Below are positions 53,176-62,458 of a DNA stretch of 64,000 nt, in pieces. Each line of letters starts with the position of its first letter. Position 1 is the stretch's first letter. Origin of the DNA: Pedobacter deserti (GTDB lineage Bacteria; Bacteroidota; Bacteroidia; Sphingobacteriales; Sphingobacteriaceae); contig NZ_JAFMZQ010000002.1 in assembly GCF_024436415.1 (NCBI RefSeq), positions 372,001-436,000 on the forward strand, in the 5' to 3' direction. The position numbers were made by a program, and so were the translations under genes. The notes under the pieces were generated by a model, which saw only the letters and a program-made list of their open reading frames with translations, had not been told where the DNA came from and ran no database searches.

Positions 53176-54582
53176 ATGATCAAAAGAATTTTCATGGCCT
53201 TGACCTTCGTGTTGGCCATTACCCATGCACAACAAGCCCTGTCACAGCAGAAGTCGGCCCCCCGACCTCTTCCCCAGCTTCAGCAGGAATTTGTAGACCT
53301 AGGCTTCGGTATGTTTATTCATTACGGCATGCCTACGTTTATGGATCAGGACTGGTCTGACCCAAATGCTGCGCTCTCGCTTTTCAAATCGCCTAAGTTC
53401 GATGCTGATCAGTGGGCCAAAGCCGCCAAATCGGCCAACATGACTTATGGCTGTTTAACCACAAAACATCACAGTGGCTTTCCCATCTGGAATACAAAAA
53501 CCACAGCATACAACGTGATGAACACACCCTTTAAGCGGGATGTGGTTAAAGAATACGCCGACGCGTTCCGGAAAAACGGTCTGAAAGTGATGCTGTACTA
53601 TTCTATTCTCGACACACATCATGGCATCCGGCCCAATCAGATCACACCGGAGCATATCCAAATGATCAAAGACCAAATCACAGAATTACTGAGCAATTAT
53701 GGAGAGATCACCGCACTGGTGATAGATGGATGGGATGCACCATGGTCGAGGATTTCGTACGACGACGTCCCTTTCGAAGACATTTACCGCCTGGTGAAAT
53801 CCCTTCAGCCCAATTGCCTGGTTATGGATCTTAACGCTGCGAAATATCCGGCTGAAGCACTGTTTTATACCGATATCAAATCTTACGAGCAAGGCGCAGG
53901 TCAGTTCATCTCCAAAGAGCACAATAAGCTTCCGGCATTGGCTTGTCTGCCTCTGCAGGCCAGCTGGTTCTGGAAAACATCCTTTCCAACCACGCCCGTA
54001 AAAGACGTCAACGAGCTTGTCAATAAGTTCATTGTACCTTACAACGGAGCCTACTGCAACTTCATCTTAAATGTTGCGCCAAACAGCGACGGACTGATCG
54101 ATGAAAACGCCCTGGTAGCATTAAAAGAGATTGGTAAGATCTATCAAAAGCCTGCCGAACTTCCCAAAGTTCCTGCACATGCGGCTCCGATCATATCCAG
54201 CAACATCGCGAAGCACGTGAAAAGCAACAGCAGCTGGTCGGACGACATGAACATCATGGATTTCGCAAACGACGACAATTTCGGCAGCAGCTGGGTGTCT
54301 AACCGTGAGGTTAAGTCGCCCTGGTACGAGCTAAACTTTGAAAAAGCACAAGCATTTAACATGGTGGTGGTTACTGAGGGCAGACAAGGAGATAGTAACT
54401 ACCAGTTGCAGTATTATGCAGCGGGACAATGGCATCCGCTCAAAGCAGAGCAAGTTGAAGCCGGTCGTATCACCATCTTCCGTTTTGATCGCGTTTGGGC
54501 AGAAAGGTTAAAACTGACGATCAGCGGGTTCAGCAAGCCACCCGTTCTGGCAGAAGTAGGTGTTTATAACGAAAGAAGATAA
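53176..54582 (+). CDS. GH29 alpha-L-fucosidase with C-terminal carbohydrate-binding (F5/8C-like) domain
   Basis: A 468-aa exported retaining fucosidase. A signal peptide covers about residues 1-26. The GH29 barrel runs from about 35 to 335 with GMFIHYGMPTFMDQDW at the start, KHHSGFPIWN as the fucose-binding His-His site, and the nucleophile Asp in LVIDGWDAPW. Residues about 340-468 form an F5/8 type C (CBM32-like) module. It removes terminal fucose from glycans in the periplasm. Pattern and length suit GH29 subfamily B (alpha-1,3/4 activity), which is inferred. In-frame TTG at 53152 precedes the chosen ATG. It converges with the KAS III-like gene. Confidence 0.92.
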   Translation: MIKRIFMALTFVLAITHAQQALSQQKSAPRPLPQLQQEFVDLGFGMFIHYGMPTFMDQDWSDPNAALSLFKSPKFDADQWAKAAKSANMTYGCLTTKHHSGFPIWNTKTTAYNVMNTPFKRDVVKEYADAFRKNGLKVMLYYSILDTHHGIRPNQITPEHIQMIKDQITELLSNYGEITALVIDGWDAPWSRISYDDVPFEDIYRLVKSLQPNCLVMDLNAAKYPAEALFYTDIKSYEQGAGQFISKEHNKLPALACLPLQASWFWKTSFPTTPVKDVNELVNKFIVPYNGAYCNFILNVAPNSDGLIDENALVALKEIGKIYQKPAELPKVPAHAAPIISSNIAKHVKSNSSWSDDMNIMDFANDDNFGSSWVSNREVKSPWYELNFEKAQAFNMVVVTEGRQGDSNYQLQYYAAGQWHPLKAEQVEAGRITIFRFDRVWAERLKLTISGFSKPPVLAEVGVYNERR

Positions 54583-54595
54583 AATTTGCGCCTGG

Positions 54596-55672
54596 TTAAA
54601 AGCGGTAAATAAAGGCATTGATGTTCATTCCTGCGCCAACAGAAGCGAATACCCCGATGTCGCCCTTGTTGATCCCATAGCCCTCAACCTTACCGTTTTT
54701 AACCAGATCAAGCAACGTAGGAACCGTAGCAACTGAACTGTTGCCCAGCCATGCGATGGTCATGGGCACCAGCTTTTCCGGCACCATATCCAGGCCGTAT
54801 AACCTAAACAACCTTTTCATGATGGCCGCATCCATCTTGTCGTTGGCCTGATGGATGAACACGATGCTGATATCATCCAGACGTAATCCGGCTTTGTCGA
54901 TCGCTTTTTTAATCACCTGCGGAACATTTGATACGGCAAACTCGTACAATTTCCGGCCCTGCATTTTCATATAGTAGTTTTCGTCCGGAGCGTCTGGTCT
55001 GGCGCACCTGCCCATCGTGAGGAGTCCGCCAAACTCGACCGCATGGGTCTGTGTTTTGTGCGACAAAATACCCGCCTCTTCGCGCTCTTCTCCTGCACGG
55101 AAAACCACCGCCCCGGCGCCGTCTGCAAATATCATGCTGTCGCGGTCGTGCGGATCGATAATCCTGCTCAGCGTTTCCGCACCTATCACCAGAACCGCTT
55201 TGGCATCGCCGCTTCTGATATAGTAATCTGCCTGAATAGCACCCTGCACCCAGCCCGGGCAACCGAAAATCAAATCATAAGCCACGCAATCAGGGTTCTG
55301 AATTTCCAGAATCATCTTTATTTTAGAACCCAGCGAGGGTAGCATATCAATCCTGTTGCTCCCCGGCAGCATATCGCCGAAGTTGTGGCAGCATATGATA
55401 TAGTCAATCGACTCCTTATCCAAGCCCGAATCACTTATCGCCCGCTCAGCCGCTATAGCCCCGATGTGGCTCGTTACCTGATCTTCCGCCGCATACCTTC
55501 TCTCCACAATACCGGTTATTTCAGAAAACTTCTGCACCACCTCCGCATTTTCTTTCTCCAGCAATACACCGTTTTCGAAAAAGCTTGCATTCAAAAAATC
55601 CTCTCCACTCACCACTTTCTCCGGAATATAACTTCCTGTGCCGGCAATAACCGTCTTCACGCTTCTGTTCAT
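54596..55672 (-). CDS. 3-oxoacyl-ACP synthase III-like (FabH-like) condensing enzyme
   Basis: A 358-aa thiolase-fold enzyme with the FabH catalytic triad: Cys138 (IFGCPGWVQ), His274 (FIHQAND) and Asn311 (WLGNSSV). Such enzymes start fatty-acid or secondary-lipid synthesis by joining an acyl-CoA to malonyl-ACP. It stands alone on its strand beside no other fatty-acid gene, so it is more likely an accessory paralogue than the housekeeping FabH. The stop lies 13 bp from the fucosidase stop. Confidence 0.88.
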   Translation of the reverse strand: MNRSVKTVIAGTGSYIPEKVVSGEDFLNASFFENGVLLEKENAEVVQKFSEITGIVERRYAAEDQVTSHIGAIAAERAISDSGLDKESIDYIICCHNFGDMLPGSNRIDMLPSLGSKIKMILEIQNPDCVAYDLIFGCPGWVQGAIQADYYIRSGDAKAVLVIGAETLSRIIDPHDRDSMIFADGAGAVVFRAGEEREEAGILSHKTQTHAVEFGGLLTMGRCARPDAPDENYYMKMQGRKLYEFAVSNVPQVIKKAIDKAGLRLDDISIVFIHQANDKMDAAIMKRLFRLYGLDMVPEKLVPMTIAWLGNSSVATVPTLLDLVKNGKVEGYGINKGDIGVFASVGAGMNINAFIYRF

Positions 55673-55768
55673 CTACGTTAATAATTTACCGAAAGGTACT
55701 TGAAAAATCTGAACTTGAAACCGATAACTTAATTGTTTGGGATATTGTTTTGAAACAAGCCAGATGAA

Positions 55769-57178
55769 TTAAAGCCGGAGCAAGCGGTCTACATCAGCTT
55801 CAGTAAGACTTCTGGCCCTTTTTACATTCTGATCAGATATTTTTCCCTCGCGGTTGATGGATATGCTGGCCGGTATTGTCGTCAAGCGGAATGCCTTCAT
55901 TAACTTGGGGAAATCTTCTTTTTTCGAATAAAGGTTCACCATCTGCAGGCTATACTTTTCTGAATCCCTGATCCAGTGAGATCTGTCGGAGTCAGCACAA
56001 ATATTGACGACCACCAGTCCTTTATCTTTGTATTTATGATGAAGCTTGTTCTCATAAGGAAATTCGGCCTTACATGGCGCACACCAGACACCCCAAAAAT
56101 TAATGATCACCACCTTTCCGATAAAATTATCCAGAGAAACGCTGTTTCCGCGTAAGTCGCTAAGTTCGACGTTACGCAAATCAGGCTTAATCAGCGTAGG
56201 CTTCAAACGCTCCTGAATGGCAGCGTCCAGCCATAGCTTTCTTGATGGCTCTTTGAAGCTGAACGACTGGATTGTGGAGTTGTATTGCTGCGGGTCATAC
56301 TGGTACGCCCTGCCAAGGTATATCATTGCGTTGACGTCCGACTTGTCTGTAGTGCCCCATATATATCTGATATTCGGTATCGTTGCGCTATCGGCCCGTC
56401 CCGCCGACTTCGCCCGGTTCAAGATATACTCCGGCATAAAGTAAACATATGTGTCGTTCAGGATCATGTCATCCTCCGCATCAATAAATCTTTGTGAACT
56501 GTAGTAAGCGCTGTCGACCATTATTTTCTTCTCGCCATACGCCTGTGCAGCGCGCAGCGTGTTACACAACCTTAGATAATGATTGTGCAAAAGCCGTCGA
56601 CGTTCATGTTTTTTGAACCAGTCGGGCAACGCGCCGGTATACCGGTCTAAAAACCCCATAGGGATGCTGGTCAGCGAATCAGCCTTGGCAGGGAAATCGT
56701 TCCAGTGGTTAAGTCGGCCGCTCAGCGAATAATATACAACGCTTTCCATATTATAGTGCCCTAAAAATTGCTGGTAGGCCAGGTAGTACTCATTTTCGCG
56801 CGACATAAACCCCGTAAAACTGACTTGCACATTTTTAGATTTATAGTCTTTAATATCACAGAGCAGCGTCTTGCCTGGAGCGTTATAGATTTTGAATCTG
56901 CCGTTTATAAAAATCCAATCCGGAAAATGGTACATCAATACGATGCTATCCTTTCGGCCTGGTGGGATAGTGAGCGTTTCCAGCGTTTCAGCATAGGGAA
57001 ACCAGTTAAAAAACTGATAACTTAACTTTAGCGTGTCGGGCGTGGAGTTAAGCACCACTGTGGTTCCAGTTTCACCTTTTAAGTTCACATAATCTTTGTG
57101 AAGCAGCATGCTTGTTTGCGGTCTTGCGCTGATAACACAGCCAGACAAGATCATGAGAGCGAAGAGCCATTTTTTCAT
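55769..57178 (-). CDS. TlpA-like thioredoxin-domain lipoprotein
   Basis: A 469-aa exported thioredoxin-like protein. The signal sequence ends in a lipobox-like ILSGC. The first 320 residues have no clear domain but resemble the N-terminal part of Bacteroidota TlpA/DUF4369-type proteins. The thioredoxin domain (about 335-469) has the redox motif WCAPC (FWGVWCAPCKAEFP), with the cis-Pro region TTIPASISI. It reduces or rearranges disulfides in the periplasm. It is single in its orientation, with the SnoaL-like gene 56 bp upstream. Confidence 0.88.
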   Translation of the reverse strand: MKKWLFALMILSGCVISARPQTSMLLHKDYVNLKGETGTTVVLNSTPDTLKLSYQFFNWFPYAETLETLTIPPGRKDSIVLMYHFPDWIFINGRFKIYNAPGKTLLCDIKDYKSKNVQVSFTGFMSRENEYYLAYQQFLGHYNMESVVYYSLSGRLNHWNDFPAKADSLTSIPMGFLDRYTGALPDWFKKHERRRLLHNHYLRLCNTLRAAQAYGEKKIMVDSAYYSSQRFIDAEDDMILNDTYVYFMPEYILNRAKSAGRADSATIPNIRYIWGTTDKSDVNAMIYLGRAYQYDPQQYNSTIQSFSFKEPSRKLWLDAAIQERLKPTLIKPDLRNVELSDLRGNSVSLDNFIGKVVIINFWGVWCAPCKAEFPYENKLHHKYKDKGLVVVNICADSDRSHWIRDSEKYSLQMVNLYSKKEDFPKLMKAFRLTTIPASISINREGKISDQNVKRARSLTEADVDRLLRL

Positions 57179-57234
57179 AGCGGCATATTTGTTTTATTAA
57201 AACTAAGCATTTAGTTTTAATAAAACAAGCCCGC

Positions 57235-57660
57235 TCACAACACCCCACTACATATCAGATAGGAGAGCAGGGTAGGTCCTTTTTTCGCCTCCGGCTTGGA
57301 GTTACAATAAGAATGAATCTTCTCCGCAAATCCATCGCTATTGAACTCATAAACATCGCAGGAGTTAACACTATTTACAAGTCGGCCATCTCGCTTAAAA
57401 GTCGCATAACCATAAACAACCACCTTATTTCCCGCTTCCAGAAAGCCATGTTCCCGGAAGTCTGTATCAACGGAGCTAAAGTAGGCAGCAATCTGATGGC
57501 AAAACTCCATCACATCATCTTTACCCAGCAGATGTTTATCATCTTCATAAATATGAAACTCTACATTTTCAGCCAAACGCCCGGCCACTTGATCAAATGC
57601 ACCAGAGGAAAAGAGCCTTGCCACTTCCAGATTGGTGCTCGGGTTTTTAGTTTGCGACAT
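57235..57660 (-). CDS. SnoaL/NTF2-like domain protein
   Basis: A 141-aa protein with the NTF2-like cone fold: LEVARLFSSGAFDQVAGRLAENVEFHIYED at the N-terminus, GKDDVMEFCHQIAAYF, then KVVVYGYATFKRDGR and SCDVYEFNSDGFAEKIHSYC. Members bind small molecules or act as isomerases and dehydratases; no function can be assigned. A longer frame begins at 57696, but ATG 57660 (MSQTKNPSTN) gives the usual start. It has four cysteines, some near the C-terminus. Confidence 0.72.
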   Translation of the reverse strand: MSQTKNPSTNLEVARLFSSGAFDQVAGRLAENVEFHIYEDDKHLLGKDDVMEFCHQIAAYFSSVDTDFREHGFLEAGNKVVVYGYATFKRDGRLVNSVNSCDVYEFNSDGFAEKIHSYCNSKPEAKKGPTLLSYLICSGVL

Positions 57661-57756
57661 ACAGTCAAGATTGATTAACTCAAAGATAGCAGGCACCTAA
57701 GCTCGAGAGCAGTGCTTTATAAGACAAAACAAGGGGGCGAAAGCGACATAAATCAA

Positions 57757-58851
57757 TTAGCCTCCTGTTCCGCTGCGCACATTCTTAAGAAACACACTAA
57801 AGGCAGCGCCCTTGCCGTGCTCACTATCCACCTTAACCCTTCCGTTTGCTGCGGTTACAATGCTATTGACCAGGTATAGACCAACACCCGAGCCTTCGCC
57901 GACAGGCGACAGGCGATTAAACTTTTCAAAAATGATATCCTGATCTGTCTGGCTAATCCCTACGCCGTTATCTGCAACCCGGATAACAATTTCATCACCA
58001 TGCTGATAAGAACTGATGCGGATTTCTGGCTGACGGTCGGGATGCGCATAATTAAGCGCGTTGTTGACCAGATTGTACAGCACACTGCGAAGCTTGCGCC
58101 TCGCAAACATAATCTGAGAAATTTCTATGTCGGTCTCTATACTCGCTCCTGATGCCTGAATTTGCTGCGCCAGGACAAGCCGTACGTCTTCCACAATATT
58201 TTCCAGGTCGAGGAGTTCTTCCTCCGGCTGATAACGGTGCTGCTGAAAGCGCGTACGCGTTAAGTCGTCTATTACCTTTTTAAGCTCCTTAACACTGCTT
58301 TCTACATTGCCCACCAGCGTCAGATACCTTTCGCCACCATTTTCAGGGACTTTTCGAAGCATTTCTACTGTGAGACCAAGGGCCAGGAGCGGATTCTTAA
58401 TATCATGGGCAATGGTATCCAGCAGCAGCTCATGTTCATGGTTTAGCCTTTCCTGTTCCTTAAGATCTTTAATTCGCGGCGTAATATCCACAAAAGTGAT
58501 AATTACCCCATTCGTCCTGTTTTCTTTCCTGATCAGGTAAGGAATGATATTCATCTGATACCACCGGCTGTCGATGGTTTGAATCTCCTTTTCCAGGATC
58601 TGACCAGTTCGTATCACCGCCTGTATATTCTCTATAATCGTCGGAAAACGGAAGTTTTCGCTGATCTCATTCATATGCTTCCCCAGCGAATCTTCTTTCA
58701 GATTAAACTGCCTCATGGCTGGCGGCGTGTACTTCCGCAACACAAGATTGGCGTCTACGAATATTTGCGGGATGATGGTATTGCTGAAATAGTTCTCCAG
58801 CTCCTCGTTGAGCTGTGTGAGCGTGTTGAGTTGATCGTTATCGTTATTCAT
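57757..58851 (-). CDS. PAS-domain sensor histidine kinase (cytoplasmic)
   Basis: A 364-aa kinase without membrane helices. An N-terminal PAS domain (about residues 15-130, NTIIPQIFVDANLVLRKYTP) is followed by a HisKA domain with the acceptor His in LDTIAHDIKNPLLALGL and a HATPase domain with N box YNLVNNALNYA and G boxes VADNGVGISQTDQD and GEGSGVGLYLVNSI. It resembles kinases whose PAS domain follows CheR in Bacteroidota. No response regulator is adjacent, so its partner is elsewhere. In-frame TTG at 58875 is less likely than ATG 58851. Confidence 0.9.
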   Translation of the reverse strand: MNNDNDQLNTLTQLNEELENYFSNTIIPQIFVDANLVLRKYTPPAMRQFNLKEDSLGKHMNEISENFRFPTIIENIQAVIRTGQILEKEIQTIDSRWYQMNIIPYLIRKENRTNGVIITFVDITPRIKDLKEQERLNHEHELLLDTIAHDIKNPLLALGLTVEMLRKVPENGGERYLTLVGNVESSVKELKKVIDDLTRTRFQQHRYQPEEELLDLENIVEDVRLVLAQQIQASGASIETDIEISQIMFARRKLRSVLYNLVNNALNYAHPDRQPEIRISSYQHGDEIVIRVADNGVGISQTDQDIIFEKFNRLSPVGEGSGVGLYLVNSIVTAANGRVKVDSEHGKGAAFSVFLKNVRSGTGG

Positions 58852-58906
58852 AGGGATACTTCGCTCTGTTTTCAAAGTTTAGCGAGAGCAAGTTACTGAA
58901 AAATTT

Positions 58907-59314
58907 TTAGTCCAGAATCCAGTCTACATCCGCAATCCCAAACTTCGCCACCGGATCAGCAACCTTTGCCAGTTGCAGGCCACGCAGTTCTGCACCCTGG
59001 TAGCTTACTCCCTTTGTGCGTATAACACCTGCCAGCGACTCGTCTTTGTTGATCAGTAATGGGATTTCTGCGCGTATGCCATCACCAAATACTTTAACAG
59101 TCACATACTTTTTACCTCCTTCTTCGAAGTAACTATTAATCACATAGGTCATTTCAGAAGCATCTTCTGAAGACAACGAGTTAGTGAGTTTACTGCTATA
59201 ACGTTCAGGCGAACCCGGCGATTCCAGCAAAATGCTGTGATCTTCGCGATAATTGCTGCAAGAAGCGGCAACCAGGGATAAGGAGATTGTTAAAAGTTTA
59301 AGGCGTGTAGTCAT
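58907..59314 (-). CDS. Small hypothetical lipoprotein
   Basis: A 135-aa lipoprotein (signal with SLVAASC, Cys about 19). The mature part has a serine-rich linker and a beta-rich domain (EMTYVINSYFEEGGKKYVTVKVFGD... to DVDWILD). No family is recognised. It starts 92 bp from the divergent TlpA-like gene and ends 55 bp before the PAS kinase start, on the same strand as the kinase. Confidence 0.65.
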   Translation of the reverse strand: MTTRLKLLTISLSLVAASCSNYREDHSILLESPGSPERYSSKLTNSLSSEDASEMTYVINSYFEEGGKKYVTVKVFGDGIRAEIPLLINKDESLAGVIRTKGVSYQGAELRGLQLAKVADPVAKFGIADVDWILD

Positions 59315-59406
59315 GTTTAGATACGTTAAGGTCTATCCAAGATACGTAAAAAACGTTATCGAATACGAAATAATTTGTATATTCACTTGATAATTAACCA
59401 AATCTC

Positions 59407-60951
59407 ATGAAATACCTCAGTACGCTTGCACTCCTCTTTTTTGTATTTACTGCAAATGCACAAAACACAACACAGCCAAAAACCGATGTACCGGCGCACA
59501 TCCAGAAATGGATATCTGAAAAAACGGCTTTTAAAAAATCTAACGCAAGGTCAAAAGCCTTCTTCCTGCGCGACTCCATTAAGATCGTCGGCTACATCAA
59601 AGGTTATGATAGAAGCTCGGGGTACGCCAGCGGCATTATCTACCACGCCAATAACATCATAAGGCAAGATTTTCCGACAACGGTACGAATTTATCCTGAC
59701 GGAAGATTTGAATGCAGCATGCTCGGAATACATCCCATCCGGTCCAATATATATTTAAACAATCATACCATAAATTTTTACGCAGAGCCAGGAACCACGA
59801 CCGGCCTCATTCTTGATTTCCAGAACCCTCAATATCTTGGCGTCAATAAAGCGATCAACGAACAACTGGCTGCTATTGAGACACCTCGGCCCGACTACAA
59901 TAAGTTGAACGATTACGTGAAAACCCAGGCTCCCGAAGACTTTAAAAAGGTCCAGCTCCAGAAATGGGAAAAGGCGAGGAGGGTGGCCGACAGCGCCATG
60001 AACGCAAAGCGAACCTCAAAGAACGTTAGAAGACTGATCGAAAGCCAGGTTGACCTCGACTACGCCGTGTATTTGTTTGATTACGAAAGCAATCGTAGTT
60101 ACTATCAGAAACAGGAACCAGATAACGCGATCCTGAAAATGCCTATGCCGGCAGACTATTTCGATTACCTGAATATGATCGATATGGACGATCAGACACT
60201 GCTCGTTTCAAACGATTTCTCCACCTTTGTAAACCGCTTCGAATTTTCACCCGCGTTCCAGCGACAGCTTCTACATCAGGCTAACAAATTTGGCTATAAA
60301 CAACTTGATTCTGCATACCTAGCTAATAATAAGAAAACTAACCTGGTTTACGACATAGCCAAATTGCGGGCGTTAACTTCTAACTTTAGGTTTTACCAAT
60401 ATAAAGAACGAACCTTTGCTGACGAAACAGCGGCCTTATCAAAAGCCATGCGCGACCCCTTCGTACTTAGCGAAATGAACGCCGCCTATGAAAGATATAA
60501 GCTAGGTAATGTAGCATACGAACTTCCTAATACCCCTGCAGCGGCCGTGTTTAAAAAGATCATTGGCCCCTCTAAAGGAAAAGTACTCATTGTCGATTTC
60601 TGGGCAGAATGGTGCGGACCTTGTCGGGCAGGGATAGAGAGCAGCCTTGCGCTAAGGACCAAGTATAAAGACAATCCGGATTTTGAATATGTGTTTGTAA
60701 CCGACAGTGAAAGTACCGCGGCGGCATTCTATGAAGATTACACCAAAAAGAACCTGATGACGAATACCCACAGGATCCCGGCCGACGACTACCTGGCCTT
60801 GCGGGAACTATTCAAATTTAACGGAATCCCCCGCTACGTACTGGTAACTGCCGATGGAAAAATACAAGACGACAACTTTGCCAGTCATAACATGAAAAGC
60901 GAATTCCAGAAGTACTTTCCGGAAAAGTTCCCTATCGATTACTGGAAGTGA
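59407..60951 (+). CDS. Exported TlpA-like thioredoxin-domain protein
   Basis: A 514-aa secreted protein (signal peptide about 1-18, YLSTLALLFFVFTANAQ). The N-terminal 350 residues are of unassigned fold, and the thioredoxin domain (about 380-514) has the redox motif WCGPC (FWAEWCGPCRAG) and a cis-Pro segment FNGIPRYVLV. It is the first gene of a three-gene unit: the next TlpA-like gene follows after 3 bp and a TonB_C-like gene after another 7 bp. Disulfide handling of envelope proteins is the likely role. Confidence 0.87.
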   Translation: MKYLSTLALLFFVFTANAQNTTQPKTDVPAHIQKWISEKTAFKKSNARSKAFFLRDSIKIVGYIKGYDRSSGYASGIIYHANNIIRQDFPTTVRIYPDGRFECSMLGIHPIRSNIYLNNHTINFYAEPGTTTGLILDFQNPQYLGVNKAINEQLAAIETPRPDYNKLNDYVKTQAPEDFKKVQLQKWEKARRVADSAMNAKRTSKNVRRLIESQVDLDYAVYLFDYESNRSYYQKQEPDNAILKMPMPADYFDYLNMIDMDDQTLLVSNDFSTFVNRFEFSPAFQRQLLHQANKFGYKQLDSAYLANNKKTNLVYDIAKLRALTSNFRFYQYKERTFADETAALSKAMRDPFVLSEMNAAYERYKLGNVAYELPNTPAAAVFKKIIGPSKGKVLIVDFWAEWCGPCRAGIESSLALRTKYKDNPDFEYVFVTDSESTAAAFYEDYTKKNLMTNTHRIPADDYLALRELFKFNGIPRYVLVTADGKIQDDNFASHNMKSEFQKYFPEKFPIDYWK

Positions 60952-60954
60952 GAT

Positions 60955-61680
60955 ATGAAACATTTAACACCTGTCTACGCGCTCGTCGTATCATTATTAT
61001 TTGGCACTACTTGTATGGCCCAAACCGGTTCTCAAAGTGCCTCCGCTACATCTGCAAGAAAAGAAATTGTGGTGTCTGTGGGTTCAGTTGTTATGATCAG
61101 CAGTCCACTTGGGGAGGTACCCAAGAAAGGTAAATTGCTTTCAGAGCAAGGAGATGAAATTCCGCTTCGGCGTTTTAACGACTCCATCGCTACGTCTAAA
61201 TACATGGCCCGATGGGAGCGTAGTTCAGGTGGAGAAATTTATCGCCTTGTTAAAAAGGAAAAAACGCCCTTCAACTACATAGGGAAAACCCTGCCTGTTA
61301 CTTCGCTAAAAACTTTCGATGGTGAAGACGTCAGCTTTCAAAAAAAGAAGAACAAGCTGACTTACATCAACTTCTGGACGACAACCTGCAAGCCGTGTAT
61401 CGATGAATTTAAATTGATAGACTCGTTGCGCAGGCAAAACCCGAAAGTAGAGTTCCTGGGTATTGCCTATGAAGACAATGAAGTAGTAAGCCAGTTTGCC
61501 AAAAAGGGTCCTTTTCCATTTAAGCCCGTGCTGGATGGAAAGCAAGCCAATGATATGTTTGAAGTAGACGGCTACCCGATGCATATCATCATAGACCGGA
61601 ACAATAGGATTAGATATGTAGTTGCAGGCTTGCTCGACGACAAGAAGCTGCCTGAGCTGTTCAGGCAGCTGAGGATGTGA
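60955..61680 (+). CDS. TlpA-like thioredoxin-domain protein with atypical CKPC site
   Basis: A 241-aa exported protein (signal peptide about 1-22). The thioredoxin/AhpC-TSA-like domain covers about residues 105-241 with the active site CKPC in FWTTTCKPCIDEF; the tryptophan usual before the first Cys is Thr here. The cis-Pro segment is VDGYPMHIII. The N-terminal 80 residues are unassigned. It is the middle gene of the operon and probably partners the larger TlpA-like protein upstream in periplasmic thiol-disulfide exchange. Confidence 0.85.
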   Translation: MKHLTPVYALVVSLLFGTTCMAQTGSQSASATSARKEIVVSVGSVVMISSPLGEVPKKGKLLSEQGDEIPLRRFNDSIATSKYMARWERSSGGEIYRLVKKEKTPFNYIGKTLPVTSLKTFDGEDVSFQKKKNKLTYINFWTTTCKPCIDEFKLIDSLRRQNPKVEFLGIAYEDNEVVSQFAKKGPFPFKPVLDGKQANDMFEVDGYPMHIIIDRNNRIRYVVAGLLDDKKLPELFRQLRM

Positions 61681-61687
61681 GGTAGTT

Positions 61688-62458
61688 ATGAGTAAGTATT
61701 TGATTCTTAGTGTCATTGTTTTAGGATTGGTATCACCGCATGCAAGGTTACAAAGCAATATTCAAGGTGTCTTTAGGGTTAGTTCGGCTGAGCATTCTTC
61801 TTCAAAGCTTTTTAAGAGCTTTCCGCTGGTTACCCATTTGTCGGTTGAGTATTGGAATGATACCCCCAGAGTGGTGAAGGTGTACCGCCGAAGGCCGAGC
61901 GATAAGTTTGAAAAACTTGACGAGCAGTTCCATCTTACCTTTGGTGGTGATAGCTTCCTCTTTCAGAAAAAATACAATAGTATTGAGTTCGCAAATCCTA
62001 AAATGCTTCGGGAAAGATATGCGAATAAATCTAAGTGTTTTAGAGAAGGCCTTCCGTATAGACTTACTACAACCATACGGCGCGACTCAAGTACACATGT
62101 TTTCGAGTTCTATAAAGCCTCGGGGACACATCACATGAGCGGTCCAGTTCAGCCGCGCCCGGTTCTGAAAGACAACTTGACGAAACTGACCGCCGCGTTG
62201 CATCAGATATTACAGGATAATTCTATACAGCCATGCGATTCAAATCTACTGATGACCGGCGTAGTTAAAAAGGATGGAAGCATCAGCGGCCTCCGTGTTG
62301 TTGAGGCCAACGAAACTAGCTGTATTAACAGAATTATTAAAATTCTTGAAGCCACGCGGTGGCGACCTAAAATCAGCAATGGTCGGCTAATGGAATGCAC
62401 GGTTAAAATTTTTGTACAATCTGGCGTAGATCGGGCAGTCAAGATTTCGTATTTTTAA
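61688..62458 (+). CDS. Secreted protein with TonB_C-like C-terminal domain
   Basis: A 256-aa exported protein (signal peptide about 1-22). The middle has no recognised domain. The last 75 residues (TGVVKKDGSISGLRVVEANE, then RIIKILEATRWRPKISNGR) follow the pattern of the TonB C-terminal fold: beta-strand with DGxI, helix, and a W-x-P strand. Like the protein at 33099 it lacks a TonB transmembrane anchor. It is the third gene of the TlpA-like operon. The AT-richer tail of the window starts here. Confidence 0.6.
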   Translation: MSKYLILSVIVLGLVSPHARLQSNIQGVFRVSSAEHSSSKLFKSFPLVTHLSVEYWNDTPRVVKVYRRRPSDKFEKLDEQFHLTFGGDSFLFQKKYNSIEFANPKMLRERYANKSKCFREGLPYRLTTTIRRDSSTHVFEFYKASGTHHMSGPVQPRPVLKDNLTKLTAALHQILQDNSIQPCDSNLLMTGVVKKDGSISGLRVVEANETSCINRIIKILEATRWRPKISNGRLMECTVKIFVQSGVDRAVKISYF

